From Telopea speciosissima (Eukaryota > Streptophyta > Magnoliopsida > Proteales > Proteaceae), in assembly GCF_018873765.1 (NCBI RefSeq), contig NC_057922.1:16567563-16631562 (forward strand): DNA of 64,000 bases. Direction: 5' to 3'. The notes below the pieces were generated by a model that saw only the letters and a program-made list of their open reading frames with translations, was not told where the DNA came from and ran no database searches. Below, in pieces: positions 42,646 to 55,300 of the stretch. The position numbers were made by a program, and so were the translations under genes. The stretch's first letter is position 1; every line of letters starts with the position of its first letter.

Positions 42646-45600
42646 ATAAAACATCACGAGGATCTTTACTTTAAATGTTAACTTTCAATCCAATTGTAGT
42701 AGTCTATGGCTAAATCACCAGTCAAATTTCAGCTCTACATAAGTAGATCATGAGAAAATAATTGTTTGGGTTATCTGTAAAAACCTACCAAGGTGTTTGT
42801 ACTATGAGCTAAGTGTTGAGAGAATAGTCCCACATTGCTTACCCCTGAGATCTTCTGTCAGGTTTCTAAATGCCTCCTCAAAACATTTTATTTCGATATG
42901 CAATAGTACTTACTTTGTAATCAATTTTTTTCAAATTGTTTGCCTCTTACATCTTCTAAATTTATCGAGAACAACTGAATATTGAACACAATGTCTTTGA
43001 TGGGCAACGTCTTTTTTCATTTTATTATGTGGCTAAGAGCTTGAAAAGGAGTTTAAGAATGTTCAAATCCAAGCCTTTTGAGATTATTACCAATTTCTAA
43101 GTTTTTGATGCATTCTTTTTTATGTTTAATATTTTCTTTTATGGTTCATTCAATGGCTCAGTGATGCCTCTTATGTAATTTTATTCTTTTTCCTTGTGTT
43201 TCCTATGAAAAATGGATGAAAAAACCCAAGTTGGTTAACAGTTTATATATAAATAAATTTTTTTATAGCTTTGATAAAATTCTGAATTAAGCTAATTATT
43301 GAAAAATATAGTTTTAAAATGAACACATGGTATGTGACAAATTCATGTCTTTGACCTTTTAAAATACTTTGATAGAACAGAACTAATATATATGTTTAGA
43401 TAGAAGGGGATGTCTTGGTGCAGTTTTTGTCACCTGTAACATTAAATGGATCAATCTAGATTGTTCGATGTTTAAAAAAAAAAAAATCTAGATGGTTCGA
43501 TGGATGAGGAATCAGGTATATTATTATAATCTGCAAATAAAATAAAAGATTAATTTCTTGACAACATATGTATAAAAGAAATGTTCGAGCGATGGATGTG
43601 AGGGAAAGAGATCCTCTCCAACGCATATCAGATGGTTGGAGGCACTTGGGTGCATGCCCGGCTGCTCCCAACAGTCGAATGCACACTAGAGGGCTAGAGA
43701 GGACCCAGCTCTGAATGTGAGAAGAATCAAGAAACGGAAACAAGGGTCCGGGGGCATAGGGTATGCTCCCGAACCAAAAATATTGTCCCTACCGTAAATT
43801 ACTACAATTAAAATATTTAGTTATTTGTGATGGAAAACTAAATTTAGGTCATAAATCTTTTAACAAGCTTAATTGTTTTATTGTTAGAGACAAAATGTTA
43901 ACCTAAATTTCAAATAGCTAGATAAATAAGTGTAATTATGAACAAAAACAAACTATAAAATCCCAACATTTGATCTTTAGTACCTCACATATAGCAACCT
44001 TCTACAAAGGACTTATGAGCACAAAAATTTCATGTGACACAAGTACCAAAGTTGGTGAAAGGTTACTAAACTTTACCTACTTTCTAGTGTGATTTCTAAC
44101 TTTGAATTCCATTTTCAAATTAGTATTGAAAGAAATCCCTCCATCCACATATATATGTATGGCAAGCACACAAGCATACATAAACCTAAGTATTGGTTAT
44201 GGACTATGTATTTGATCGAAGATTTAGATCATTAGTTTTATTTTTTGTTGTTTTTAGATAAATTAAGGCTCAAAAGTAAAAATGCAGCTGATTTGCAAAA
44301 TTTGTTGAGAACCATGTACATATAAATATTACATATTAGAACATCTTTTCTCTCTGCAAGATGGACAATAATTTGGTAATAAAATGATGTCCACATTTGT
44401 CATATATAGTGGAAGTTAATAAAATTCAGCTAGAATGCAACCTTACCCAAAGAGCATAGAGAGAGAGAGAGAGAGAGAGTTTTTAAAATAAGATGTTAGG
44501 TAGGTTTAATATCCCAAAAAACTGTATTTGAAAGAAAATTGTCACTCCTAATGATAAGAGCTCGCACCTTACACTCCACACCAATATTAAAAATTATTAT
44601 ATGCTTATCAAGGCTCTATTTGGGTAGAAGTGAAGTGATGTTAAATAAGATTTTCATATTTATATATATATTTTTGTTGCTAAAGATCAGTAATTTGTTA
44701 AAAAAAGAATGAAATAATTACATGTCGTAAACTAGGCTAACTTGGCCAAACAAAAAGGCATAAGAAAAAATTTAGATCACACCTCCATCTTCGACATGAC
44801 CATCAGCAGATGATGCAATCCAAATCAAAAGGAAAACAAAAAGTTGATAAAAGACTCTACTAAGGTGGTAGGGAGGTCTTCCTTGGGCATCCCAACTAAC
44901 ATTTCAATTGAACATTTGGTTGGAATTAAAGTGATTGTTTAAATGTTTGCTTTTTGGTTATTTTTGAGTCACTCCACTTTTAGCCCAGTAAAGCCTAAAG
45001 GAGTTCTTCCTTTTCGTAAGAAAAAACATTTAGATCTACTAATAGATTGTGTTGCTTTAAACAAATTTTTGACAGACAATTTGATCACTTCCTCAAAAAA
45101 CGTCTGCGAGAAGTAAATCCAAACCAACCCTAGGTTTACATTTAATGTAAGCTTCACTTTCAAATTAAACAAAAAACAAAAAAGCTAGGTAGGATTAGTC
45201 ATTTTTCAGCAAAGGTAGGTATATGTCACTAATTTTAGGGGGGGGGGGGAAAGTAGTATTTAACTTTGACTTATTTATTTATTTATTTATTTTTTTAATG
45301 TGAAGAACATTAAAACTTCTCCATCACCATTATTTTTTTTAATTTTATTTATACATAAACTACAAATCTGGACTCAAATATTGAAATTCAATTGTGGTGT
45401 TGTCTGATACTCCCTCCTTATGCTAGTCCAAAAAAGAAGAAAATTTTATTTGTGAATAATACATTGTGCATTGTAAATCCTACTATCCGATGCACACTCT
45501 TAAATTCATTACATAACGCGCCATATGTTTGATGAGATTAAGACATTAACATCTCAATCAGTTTTAAGTTGTCTATCAAGTAGATATGCCCGAAGTTTAA

Positions 45601-46400
45601 ACCACATTTTTAAGTTTCAAAACAATAAGACCATTTATCATTTTTTATTTTTTTCTCTTAATATACTCATATATACCAATATCCCACTTGGATGAAACTA
45701 TTTAAACTCTTTTGTTAAATTCATTGGGCATAAATACAAAAGCGATCAATCATTGAAGTACGTATCTTTCATCTTGTTTTTTAGTAAAGATCAACAAAAA
45801 TATTATAAAAAATATGTACAAGATTAACGTCCAAGCATTCTTAGACGGAAATAAAATACAAATTTAGCTTGAACCTCCACCTTTAGTATTACCATAAGCA
45901 AAGAACAAAATAAATCAAAAGAAACTTTATAATGACTTAAATCTCCACCTTCAAAACAAAATATCTTTCATCCTTTGTGTACCAAAAAGCAAAGTTTGAT
46001 AGAGAAAAAATTAAAAATCTATCCAATCTTATAGTTTCATTACAAAAAGTAGGCTGAAGTTTTTAACCTTTTGTGAACCTTTGTTTTTTAGACCTAATGG
46101 GTCAAATAATATATCAAATTCTAATGCAACAGACATCAATTACTACGTGGATTATTGAAATTTTATCCTCATGCAAATAATAGTTTTTTCAAATAAATGT
46201 AGTACAACATTATCAATTTATAATTATAGAACATGTTAAGACTTAGGAGATAATCAACAAGACATGCAATATAATATCTAAAAAGAGAATGTTACATTAT
46301 TGAAATGGCGGTGTTTCTCTATATCCAAGAGGTAATGATGTTCTACTCAAATTTTGGTTGTAGACTAAAATAGTAAAAGAAACTCAAATTAGATTTGTCG
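42646..46400. other. Long AT-rich intergenic stretch, no gene
   Basis: (GA)n microsatellite at about 44459-44479, a G run at about 45239-45249 and ATTT repeats near 45271-45290. 43590-43690 has a GC-richer patch with gcatgcccggctgctccc, perhaps an old hairpin arm. No coding signal on either strand. Confidence 0.45.
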
Positions 46401-46403
46401 TTT

Positions 46404-46408
<5 letters not shown>

Positions 46409-46452
<44 letters not shown>

Positions 46453-46648
46453 ACAATATTATATTATTATGAAAGGATTTGTTTTTTGACACCAAAGGAG
46501 GCAAAAAAAAAATTGATCACAAAAACTTGTGGTCTTATCGAAATATGTTCTTTAATATTAAGAGTAGGTATTATCTCATAAATTTTCTTAATTATATTTT
46601 AATATTTTTTAATATATAATTGTCTTAATAATAAGTCAAAAAAGATTT

Positions 46649-46684
<36 letters not shown>

Positions 46685-46895
46685 ACAATATTATATTGTT
46701 GTGAAAGGATTTGTTTTTTGACACCAAAGGAGGCAAAAAAAAAAATTGATCACAAAAACTTGTGGTCTTACGTGTATCGAAATATGTTCTTTAATATTAA
46801 GAGTAGGTATTATCTCATAAATTTTCTTAATTATTTTTTAATATTTATTAATATATAATTGTCTTAATAATAAGTCAAAAAGATTTAAAGACCCA
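46409..46895 (+). repeat. Tandem segmental duplication with (GA)n tracts, about 230-bp unit
   Basis: Two copies, about 46409-46650 and about 46651-46890, each start with a long (GA)n run (46411-46450 and 46652-46681). Each continues through gtaacaatattatatt, gaaaggatttgttttttgac, ccaaaggaggc and aatatgttctttaatatta to taataataagtcaaaa. They differ by a few substitutions and indels. Confidence 0.88.
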
Positions 46896-47543
46896 CTTAA
46901 AATTATTAAATATGGAGATCAAAGAAAGAGGAGGTGATAGCATCACTTTCTTTTAAATAAGTAAGAAAGCCATCATGAAATAAAGATGACATTTCTTGAC
47001 AAGTTTGTAAGTGATAATTTAATAAACAAAAACTCCAAAGAAGGACTAAATTTTACCAATGCAATCACACTCACTGTATCATCAGAGTCCACCACATACT
47101 GAAGATCACGCCAAGAAAAAGGCAGTGAAACACGGAAAATTATCTCCTCCAGCTTGTTGACCGGCCCAATTTCCTAGTTCTTCTAATAGGAGGATGGTGG
47201 ACCCCACCCGGGCAGAGTGTTTGGGCATAGGTAGAGAGGTCATTTCAACCCCCCTTTGTTAGAGAAACTGGGAAACTGGGCCGGGCAGCCTACTGGAAGT
47301 GATAAAGATCCAGTGAAACACTGCCCACAACAGCTCATCTATTTAGGCTTCTTTCTAACAGTTCCCTTCAGATTAAATATCCAAACATTATTCTTCAAAA
47401 CATTCTCTGTCCTTCTCATGATCTTCAACAATTCTCAAATGATACAGAATTCTCAATAAATGCAATAATATTCATCTTTATTGTTATCTTGCATCCCATT
47501 CTATATCCTTCCACTTGGTAAGTTGTGATATCTCTCGTCTTCT
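46896..47543. other. Intergenic, no gene
   Basis: A GC-richer patch at about 47155-47260 (gtggaccccacccggg) is similar in style to the hairpin repeats but has no clear partner arm. Confidence 0.4.
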
Positions 47544-47739
47544 GTTTAAACCATGGTTCAAGGAATCGGTATCGGATCGATCGATTCGTATTGATTTTTG
47601 ATCGATCCAGGGGTACCGACTAAAGGTAAAAATATAATTAAAACCAATTTTTATTGAGATTTAGGGGTAAAATTGTTCAATCCAAATCAGTATCGTATTG
47701 GTCTTGACCGATATTGATTACTAAAACCTTGGTTTAAAC
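47544..47739. mobile_element. MITE with GTTTAAACCA ends, 196 bp
   Basis: The left end GTTTAAACCATGGTT and right end AACCTTGGTTTAAAC are inverted, and the interior shows mirrored atcggtatcgg/ccgatattgatt words. It is the same family style as the next element. Confidence 0.65.
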
Positions 47740-47755
47740 ACTTAGCAAGTGGTAA

Positions 47756-48018
47756 CCATGGTTCTAATGCATCGTATCAATACAGGTATCGGTCAACTTA
47801 AAAATCGATATGGTATCCAATCAGTATCGGCAAGGATAGGCCGTAACGGACAAATTTGCCCCTGATGCTCCTTTAAAAATAGGCTTTTTTGACCATTTTA
47901 CCCCTTGCCTGTACTATGTCACCAATACTGTATCGACATGGTATCGAGATCGACAAGGTGGAAAACTGGTACGGATCGCCTGTATCGGGCGATCCGATAC
48001 CGATACTTAGAACCATGG
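47756..48018. mobile_element. MITE with CCATGGTTCTAA ends, 263 bp
   Basis: The ends CCATGGTTCTAA and TTAGAACCATGG are perfect inverted repeats over 12 bp and are flanked by the direct repeat tggtaa (47750-47755 and 48019-48024). The interior is rich in atcggtatcg-type words. It stands 16 bp from the preceding, related MITE. Confidence 0.8.
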
Positions 48019-48033
48019 TGGTAACAAAAACAC

Positions 48034-48615
48034 TAGGATCCGGCTCCTCTCCACTGAGTGGAGAGCCCAATGAGGCATCTGACGTTTGAGTTGTGCCGCA
48101 CACATTCCAACGGCTGATTGGGCATGCGTTGAAATGTGTACAGTGTAAAACCTAACACGATGCAGAGAAGAATAGAAATCGCAAACACAATCATACAATG
48201 CACACAAAGATTTACGTGGTTCGGCAAGGTTGCCTACGTCCATGGTGAGATGAGATCTGTTTCACTATCAATGGAGAATAGGGTTACAAACGCTCGTTCC
48301 TCACACCTCTCTCAGATTTTCAATACAGAAAAAAGAACTCCCGCTACAGATTTATAGCAAAACAATATATAGGAAATTTACCGAAATATCCATATAATCC
48401 TTAAAAAATTTCCTCGAAGGCTGCTGCCCCCAAACCCCCTCTGTACCTCGCGATAGCCCAAAGTGGGTCCAACAAGTGATTCACGCAGGAGCCTCCGAGG
48501 CCGCTCCACATAGCATCTATCATCAGAAGTTAAGACACCAAAACCTCAACATCTAGCCCAGCCGTCGGAGACCTCATTGGGATCTCCACTGAGTGGAGAA
48601 GAGCCCTAGGGCCCA
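48034..48615. repeat. Hairpin repeat interrupted by an LTR-like insertion
   Basis: The left arm (about 48034-48085) and right arm (about 48560-48615) are inverted copies. Both contain the palindrome ctccactgagtggag and the words cccaatgagg/cctcattggg. Between them lies LTR-like sequence with the same 'cgtggttcggc ... gcctacgtccac' series as the repeats at 41631 and 57970. The simplest reading is a hairpin MITE later split by a retrotransposon LTR. Confidence 0.6.
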
Positions 48616-49344
48616 CTGGGAGTATAATCTGTAAGCTATTTTATAGAACAGATAGATCAAGTGATCACCAAACTGATTTTTGAGACATTAAAGTATTAAA
48701 CCCATAAAGGGCAAATCTGCATTTAATTTCATCACCCATGCAAGAAGCTTTTCTTATTTGTAGAGTTTAATATTTGCACGGCAGCAGAGATTAAAAGACA
48801 GATAAGAGTACCCGATCTTCTTCCTTCTTTTTCTTACCTTGTGCTGCTGCTTGTCGTCTGAGAAGCTTGCAGAGTTGCATTCTCTATCTGCAGTAGCTAC
48901 TAGTAAACGAAGTCAGAAGGTCTGGTTTTTTTGGATTCTTTCTCTTTCCAGGGTCTGTTTCAGAATTTAGTTTAGCTTTCTCTGTCTCCTTTTGTTCTGT
49001 TGTGTGCGCTCAGATAACGTTGAGAAATAGATAGACAAGCCAGATTCTCTTTTACCTCCTTCTCTTTCTCTCTCTTGCTCTTTGGTTTTCTTGTTCTTTT
49101 TGTTGATAAAAATCTTTTTGTTTTCAAATGCAATGTGTCTGCAGATAATCGTCTCAAGTAACTATTTGTTTTCTTCCCGGCGATTTGTCGCCATTTTTGC
49201 GCACTTGATTGCAAACATCAACACTAGATGGTGAAATGTTTGTAGGAGGATATAGAGGATTCAGTTCTCTCTCCTTAAACCTTTCACCACTATACCGACT
49301 CTCAGTTTTCAGTCTTCGTTACCGCCGGAGAATCACTACTAGTA
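48616..49344 (+). promoter_or_regulatory. 5' flank and probable 5' UTR of ABCC5
   Basis: Pyrimidine-rich from about 48815 to 49110, as often seen in plant leaders. The transcription start was not identified. An upstream ATG at 49209 opens a 123-codon frame that overlaps the ABCC5 start out of frame and ends at 49580. It would be an upstream ORF if the transcript begins before it. Confidence 0.4.
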
Positions 49345-52300
49345 ATGGGTCTCACCGTTATCCTCAACAGGATTTCTTCTCCGGCATTGTGTACATTTCT
49401 GAGCTCGTTTCAGCATTTGCCCATCTTGGAACGCGTATCAATTTCGATTCATTTAGCTCTGTTTCTTCTCTTTCTCTTCTTCGCATCATTCAGACGGGTA
49501 GTCGCTTGTGTTGGCCGAGTTCGTGTCATCAAGGAAGACCCACTGAATGCAAATTCAATTCCTGTTGGTCGTCAGAGTGAAGATGGAACCTACAATGTTG
49601 AGATTGGTACGGGTTTCAAAGTTTCCGTTTTCTGCTGTTTCTATGTTCTGTTTCTGCAAGTTTTGGTGTTAGGGTTTGATGTAGCCGGCTTAATTCGAGA
49701 TAGAGCAAATGGGAAGAGCAGTGACTTGTTCCTTCTTTACTTGCCTGCTGCTCAAGCTCTAGCTTGGTTCGTATTGAGCTTTTCGGCCTTCTGCTGTAAA
49801 TTTAAGGCTTTGGAGAAATTCCCTTTGATGCAGAGGATTTGGTGGTTTGTGTCTTTCAATCTCTGTATGTGTACTCTGTATATTGATTGTGAAGGATTGT
49901 TGATACACGGCTCGAAGTTCTTGAATTCACATGTTGTGGCAAACTTTGCTGCCACTCCGGCCCTGGCTTTCCTCTGTCTTGTTGCTGTTGGAGGTGCCAC
50001 GGGTATACAGAAACATAGAAACCCCAGTCTTCGAGAGCCATTGCTGCTGCTTGAAGAAGAAGAAGAAGCGGGGTGCCTTAAGGTGACCCCTTATAACGAT
50101 GCTGGGCTGTTGAGCCTGCTCACACTCTCTTGGCTGAACCCTCTTTTGTCAGTTGGCGCAAAAAGGCCGCTTGAGCTTAGGGATGTCCCTCTTCTGGCAC
50201 CAAAAGATCGAACCAAGTTTAATTATAAAGTTTTGAACTCAAACTGGGAGAAATTGAAGCAAGAGAATCCCTCTAAGCAGCCTTCATTAGCTTGGGCAAT
50301 TTTGAAGTCTTTCTGGAAGGAGGCAGCCTTTAATGCTGTATTTGCTGGTCTGAATACTCTTGTTTCGTTTGTGGGTCCTTATATGATCAGCTACTTTGTG
50401 GACTACTTGGGTGGAAATCAGACTTTCCATAATGAAGGTTATGTTCTTGCAGCAATCTTCTTCACAGCCAAGCTGGTGGAGACCATTACAACCAGGCAAT
50501 GGTACCTTGGGGTAGACATATTGGGCATGCACGTGAGATCAGCTCTTACGGCTATGGTGTACCGGAAGGGACTGAGGCTCTCAAGCACGGCCAGGCAGAG
50601 CCACACCAGTGGAGAGATTGTAAATTACATGGCAGTTGATGTGCAGAGAGTAGGGGATTACTCGTGGTACCTCCATGACATATGGATGCTTCCCCTGCAG
50701 ATAATTCTTGCTCTAGCTATTCTGTATAAGAATGTTGGGATAGCCTCAGTTGCAACACTGATTGCCACCATTATCTCCATTGCTGTTACTGTTCCTCTTG
50801 CAAAAATGCAAGAAGAGTATCAGGACAACTTGATGGCTGCCAAGGATGAAAGGATGAGAACGACCTCTGAGTGTCTGAGGAACATGAGGATTCTCAAGTT
50901 GCAAGCATGGGAGGACAGATACCGAGTGAAGCTGGAGGAAATGAGGCATGTGGAATTCAAGTGGCTTCGGAAAGCACTCTACTCCCAGGCTTTCATTACA
51001 TTCATCTTTTGGGGCTCCCCTATATTTGTTGCGGTCATCACTTTTGGTACTTCTATACTGTTGGGTGGTCAGCTTACAGCAGGAGGTGTTCTTTCCTCTC
51101 TGGCCACCTTCAAGATTCTCCAAGAACCTTTAAGAAATTTCCCAGACTTGATCTCGATGATGGCGCAAACAAAGGTTTCTCTTGATCGCATTTCTGGATT
51201 CTTGCAGGAGGAAGAATTGAAGGAAGATGCTACTATTGTTTTCCCTAGGAGCTTCACAAACATCGCAGTTGAAATTAAGGATGGTGAATTTTGCTGGGAC
51301 CCTTCCTCCTCAAGGCCAACATTGTCAGGAATACATATGAGAGTTGAGAGGGGGATGTGTGTGGCTGTTTGTGGTATGGTTGGTTCTGGAAAGTCAAGCT
51401 TCCTTTCTTGCATCCTTGGAGAGATACCAAAAATCTCTGGCGAAGTAAGTTCCTTAATCAAAAGAATAGTCTCATTTCTCAGTTTTGTTTCTGTTAGCTT
51501 TATGACAGACTTTGATTTTCTCACTGATTTCAAGTGTAAAGCATTTTTTAATGTTTGCTGATGGTATTTAGGTTAGAATATGTGGGTCTGCCGCTTATGT
51601 TTCTCAGTCAGCCTGGATACAATCAGGAAACATAGAAGAAAATATTCTTTTCGGCAGCCCTATGGACAAAGCCAGGTACAAGAATGTCCTTCATGCTTGT
51701 TCATTGAAAAAGGATTTGGAGCTCTTCTCGCATGGAGATCAGACCATCATTGGTGATAGAGGCATTAATCTAAGTGGGGGCCAAAAGCAAAGAGTGCAGC
51801 TTGCAAGGGCACTGTACCAAGATGCAGACGTTTATTTGCTTGATGATCCCTTCAGTGCAGTAGATGCACATACAGGATCAGAATTGTTTAAGGTAGGACA
51901 CACATTCTACTTGTGATACACTGCAAGTCATGAATATATCAGAATTTTTACTATCATAATAGCTAAACATGAAATATGATTTTGCAGGAGTACATATTAA
52001 CAGCATTGGCTAGTAAGACTGTGATTTTTGTGACGCATCAAGTTGAGTTTCTGCCAGCTGCAGATCTGATATTGGTATGGATCTCTGTTTCTTTATTTTT
52101 ACATTTATTTTTTATGTTTTATTTATGTTTCTTTATGGAATGTGAAGTACCGTTATGGTTTCTGAGGCTTTACATTGTATGCTCAAGTTAGCTTCTGTTC
52201 ATTTCTCTTTCTGAAATGCAGAGTGAAAATTAAAATTGGAAGAAGTGTATAATATATTTCTGATAAATCTCAAGGGTTGAAATGTCAATAATACTTAGTA

Positions 52301-55300
52301 AAATACTTTTACGTTTCTTGCGTTATCCTTAGGCTCCGTTTGGTTGCAAGGGGAATTAAAGGGAAGGGAAGGGAAATTTTCATACTTAAAAAAGGAATTT
52401 TTATAATCATTACCCCATGTGACACCATGGGACAATATCAATAACTCCAAATCATTCCATATTTGGTTATTAAATTCTACTTTACTTTGCATCCAATTCC
52501 CTTTGGTTTAAAATGTAAAATAAATATTACATGTAAAATGTATATTTACTATATATGGTAAGAAATTGAAGTAGTTTATACAATCACATGGGGTAATGAT
52601 TACAAAAGTTTCTTTTTTAGGTTTGAAAATTTTCCCTTCCCTTTCCTTTAATTCCCCTTGCAACCAAACGGAGCCTTAATAACCACTGAGTAACCCATTA
52701 CATGAAATTAGAAACTAGCTACATAATCCCGTATAGGCCTTAAATATCTAATATTTGGACTTATAGAATGGGCCCATTACAGTAGAAAAATCAAAATTAC
52801 TTAGCCCATGAGCCATATAAACCACTGCATACTTAAATTTGGGTCTAACTAATTGAATCACGGGTTCAACTTGACCCAAAAAACTGAACCAAACCCAAAT
52901 CCGAAAATTCTTCTTTCAAGGTTTATGATCTACATCAACTCTCTCCGGCATGAAAAAATTCGACCTCGAGTTTTGGTAAGTTGAGGGATCAATTGCATGT
53001 GGTGCACGTCCAACTTTAGCCCATTAAAATATTCCAGCTGTGGTAGTTAGGCATGTACTCCTCAAGACGTGGCTTTGTGTCCTCAAGAAACTTGGGTAGA
53101 ATCATGAACTCAACATGCTTCATCTTCGGATCAATCTCGGCTGTGAAGGGTGTATTCGTAGGAGCCTTCGGAATGGCTACATCAACCTCAACTTCAACTG
53201 TATTACCGAGTTCCTTAATCACGACATCATCGTCCAGTGTCTTAACCTTGTTTGCTTCAACCTATTCAATGTAAGTCTCTACAGTAGGAACATAAGCATT
53301 ATCTCTTCCTTGTCATTACCAGTTGTTGGAATCTCTTCAACTTTAACCTCGACTTTCAAGTTCCTGTGATTTTATTGGTGCTCTTCTGTCTTCCTGTGGT
53401 GGTATAAAGTTGAGATCAGTGTGTAAAGTAGAGGGTTATTCTAGCATGTCCCAACTTTGCTGGCGAGCCAATCGTTTATCCAGTTGCCTCAACTCCCCAA
53501 GAAGTTGATTAAGAACATTTTGGGTAGGCCATCTCTTTTTTGGTAATAGGGGGTAGGCCATCTCAGAGGAACTTAATTCACTGCTGGCAAATTGGCAATA
53601 GCTCTAATACCAATTAATGTTGTGATGATACCAGCACCTTAGAGAACCAGTAGAGAGAGAGAGCGAAGAAGAAGAAGAAGATAGGAGTCGAAGGAGAAGA
53701 AAGGGCTGGACGATAGTCATTGTGAACCATCATACCAGCGCCATTGTATATATATATAATCCCAAAACAGAATTACAATATAAAAGGGACTCTTGGCTGG
53801 CTAAGCCAAGACCAAACCATAATAGTAATCTAGCTATAATAGGAAAAGGAATCTAGCACACTTAGCTAGAAACATAATCCTATGGTGCTGAGGTCCATGG
53901 ACACCCATGGACCTCCAACCGAGACTACACTCTGACAGATGTGTTCCAGGGTAGGAAGCATAGCATTAATAGAACACAAGCCTACAGGACAGAAACACTA
54001 TGATCCAATGACAGAACACAATATGGCAGAATAGGAAAAAATCAACTAAAACAATATCCAACACTTGGATGGGGCTGAAATTTGGATCAAATAATCCTCC
54101 CACTAGGGTGATAAGTCCCTCCGAAAATCAAACAAATCCAAGGGTGGGATCTGCTGTAATGACAGGTAATAGAAAATAGAAACTAACTACTTAATCCCGT
54201 ATAGGGCTTAAATCCCTAATATTTGGGCTTATAGAATGGTCCCGTTACAATAGAAAACTCAAAATTACTTAGCCCATGAATCGCGGGTTCAACTTGACCC
54301 AAAAAACTGAACCAAACCCATATCCAAAAATTCTTCTTCCATGGGATATGATCTGCATCATCCTGATTGTTGTATCTTCTTCTCAGTTGAATTTGATGCA
54401 AAGGGGGTGAAATTTGTGGTCTTTAAATTGGCGGCTATCAAGACACTACATATGGAAATAACTTTGATGTCATTTGAATTGAAACTTGCTTTATGGATTT
54501 TTCCACTCACCCAAAGTAGATATATACCTTATTATTCTCATTTACATATACCCTTCTTGAACCCAATGATGTTAGAATCAGTTAACTGTCATGTGTACTG
54601 ATTGACTTGTGTGCATGAACTTCTGATTTTCATGCTTTAACTGTATTATTTTGCTGCTTCTATATTTTGTTCAATTTAATGCTATCAAAAGAGGTGGCTT
54701 TTGTGGACAGTGTTACTTAGAATAGCACATATATGGGCTACTGGCTTTTCTGGATGATGTTACATAGAATAACACATATGGACTACAATCAATTGTGTTC
54801 GAGTCAATTCCAATAAATCTTTTGGACCCTAATGTGTGCAGGTCTTTAAGGAGGGCTGTATCATACAAGCTGGAAAATATGAAGACCTTTTGCATGCTGG
54901 AACTGATTTCAACAACTTAGTTTCAGCTCATCATGAAGCAATTGAAGCTCTGGATATTCCTGTACACTCATCTGATGAATCAGATGGGAATGTTCCTCCT
55001 GAGGGTTCTGTTATGTTTAAAGAAAAATGTGGTTCAACTGAAAATACTATGAACAACTTAGCGAAGGATGTAGTTGAAAATGAGTCAACATCAGAGCAGA
55101 AAGCTATTAAGGAAAAAAAGAAAGCAAAACGCTCAAGGAAAAAACAGCTTGTTCAGGAAGAGGAACGTGAAAGGGGAAGAGTTAGCATGAAGGTGTACCT
55201 GTCATATATGGCTGCAGCTTATAAAGGCTTATTGATTCCGCTCATTATCCTTGCGCAGACATTATTTCAAGTGCTTCAGATTGCGAGCAGCTGGTGGATG

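Noticed and set aside
50287-51533. Minus-strand frames within ABCC5 exon 1
   Set aside because: Antisense shadows of a clear coding exon.
53016-53222. 68-residue minus-strand frame as a gag or host gene
   Set aside because: No zinc knuckle or known gag block; short and inside a decayed LTR element. Not credited as a gene.
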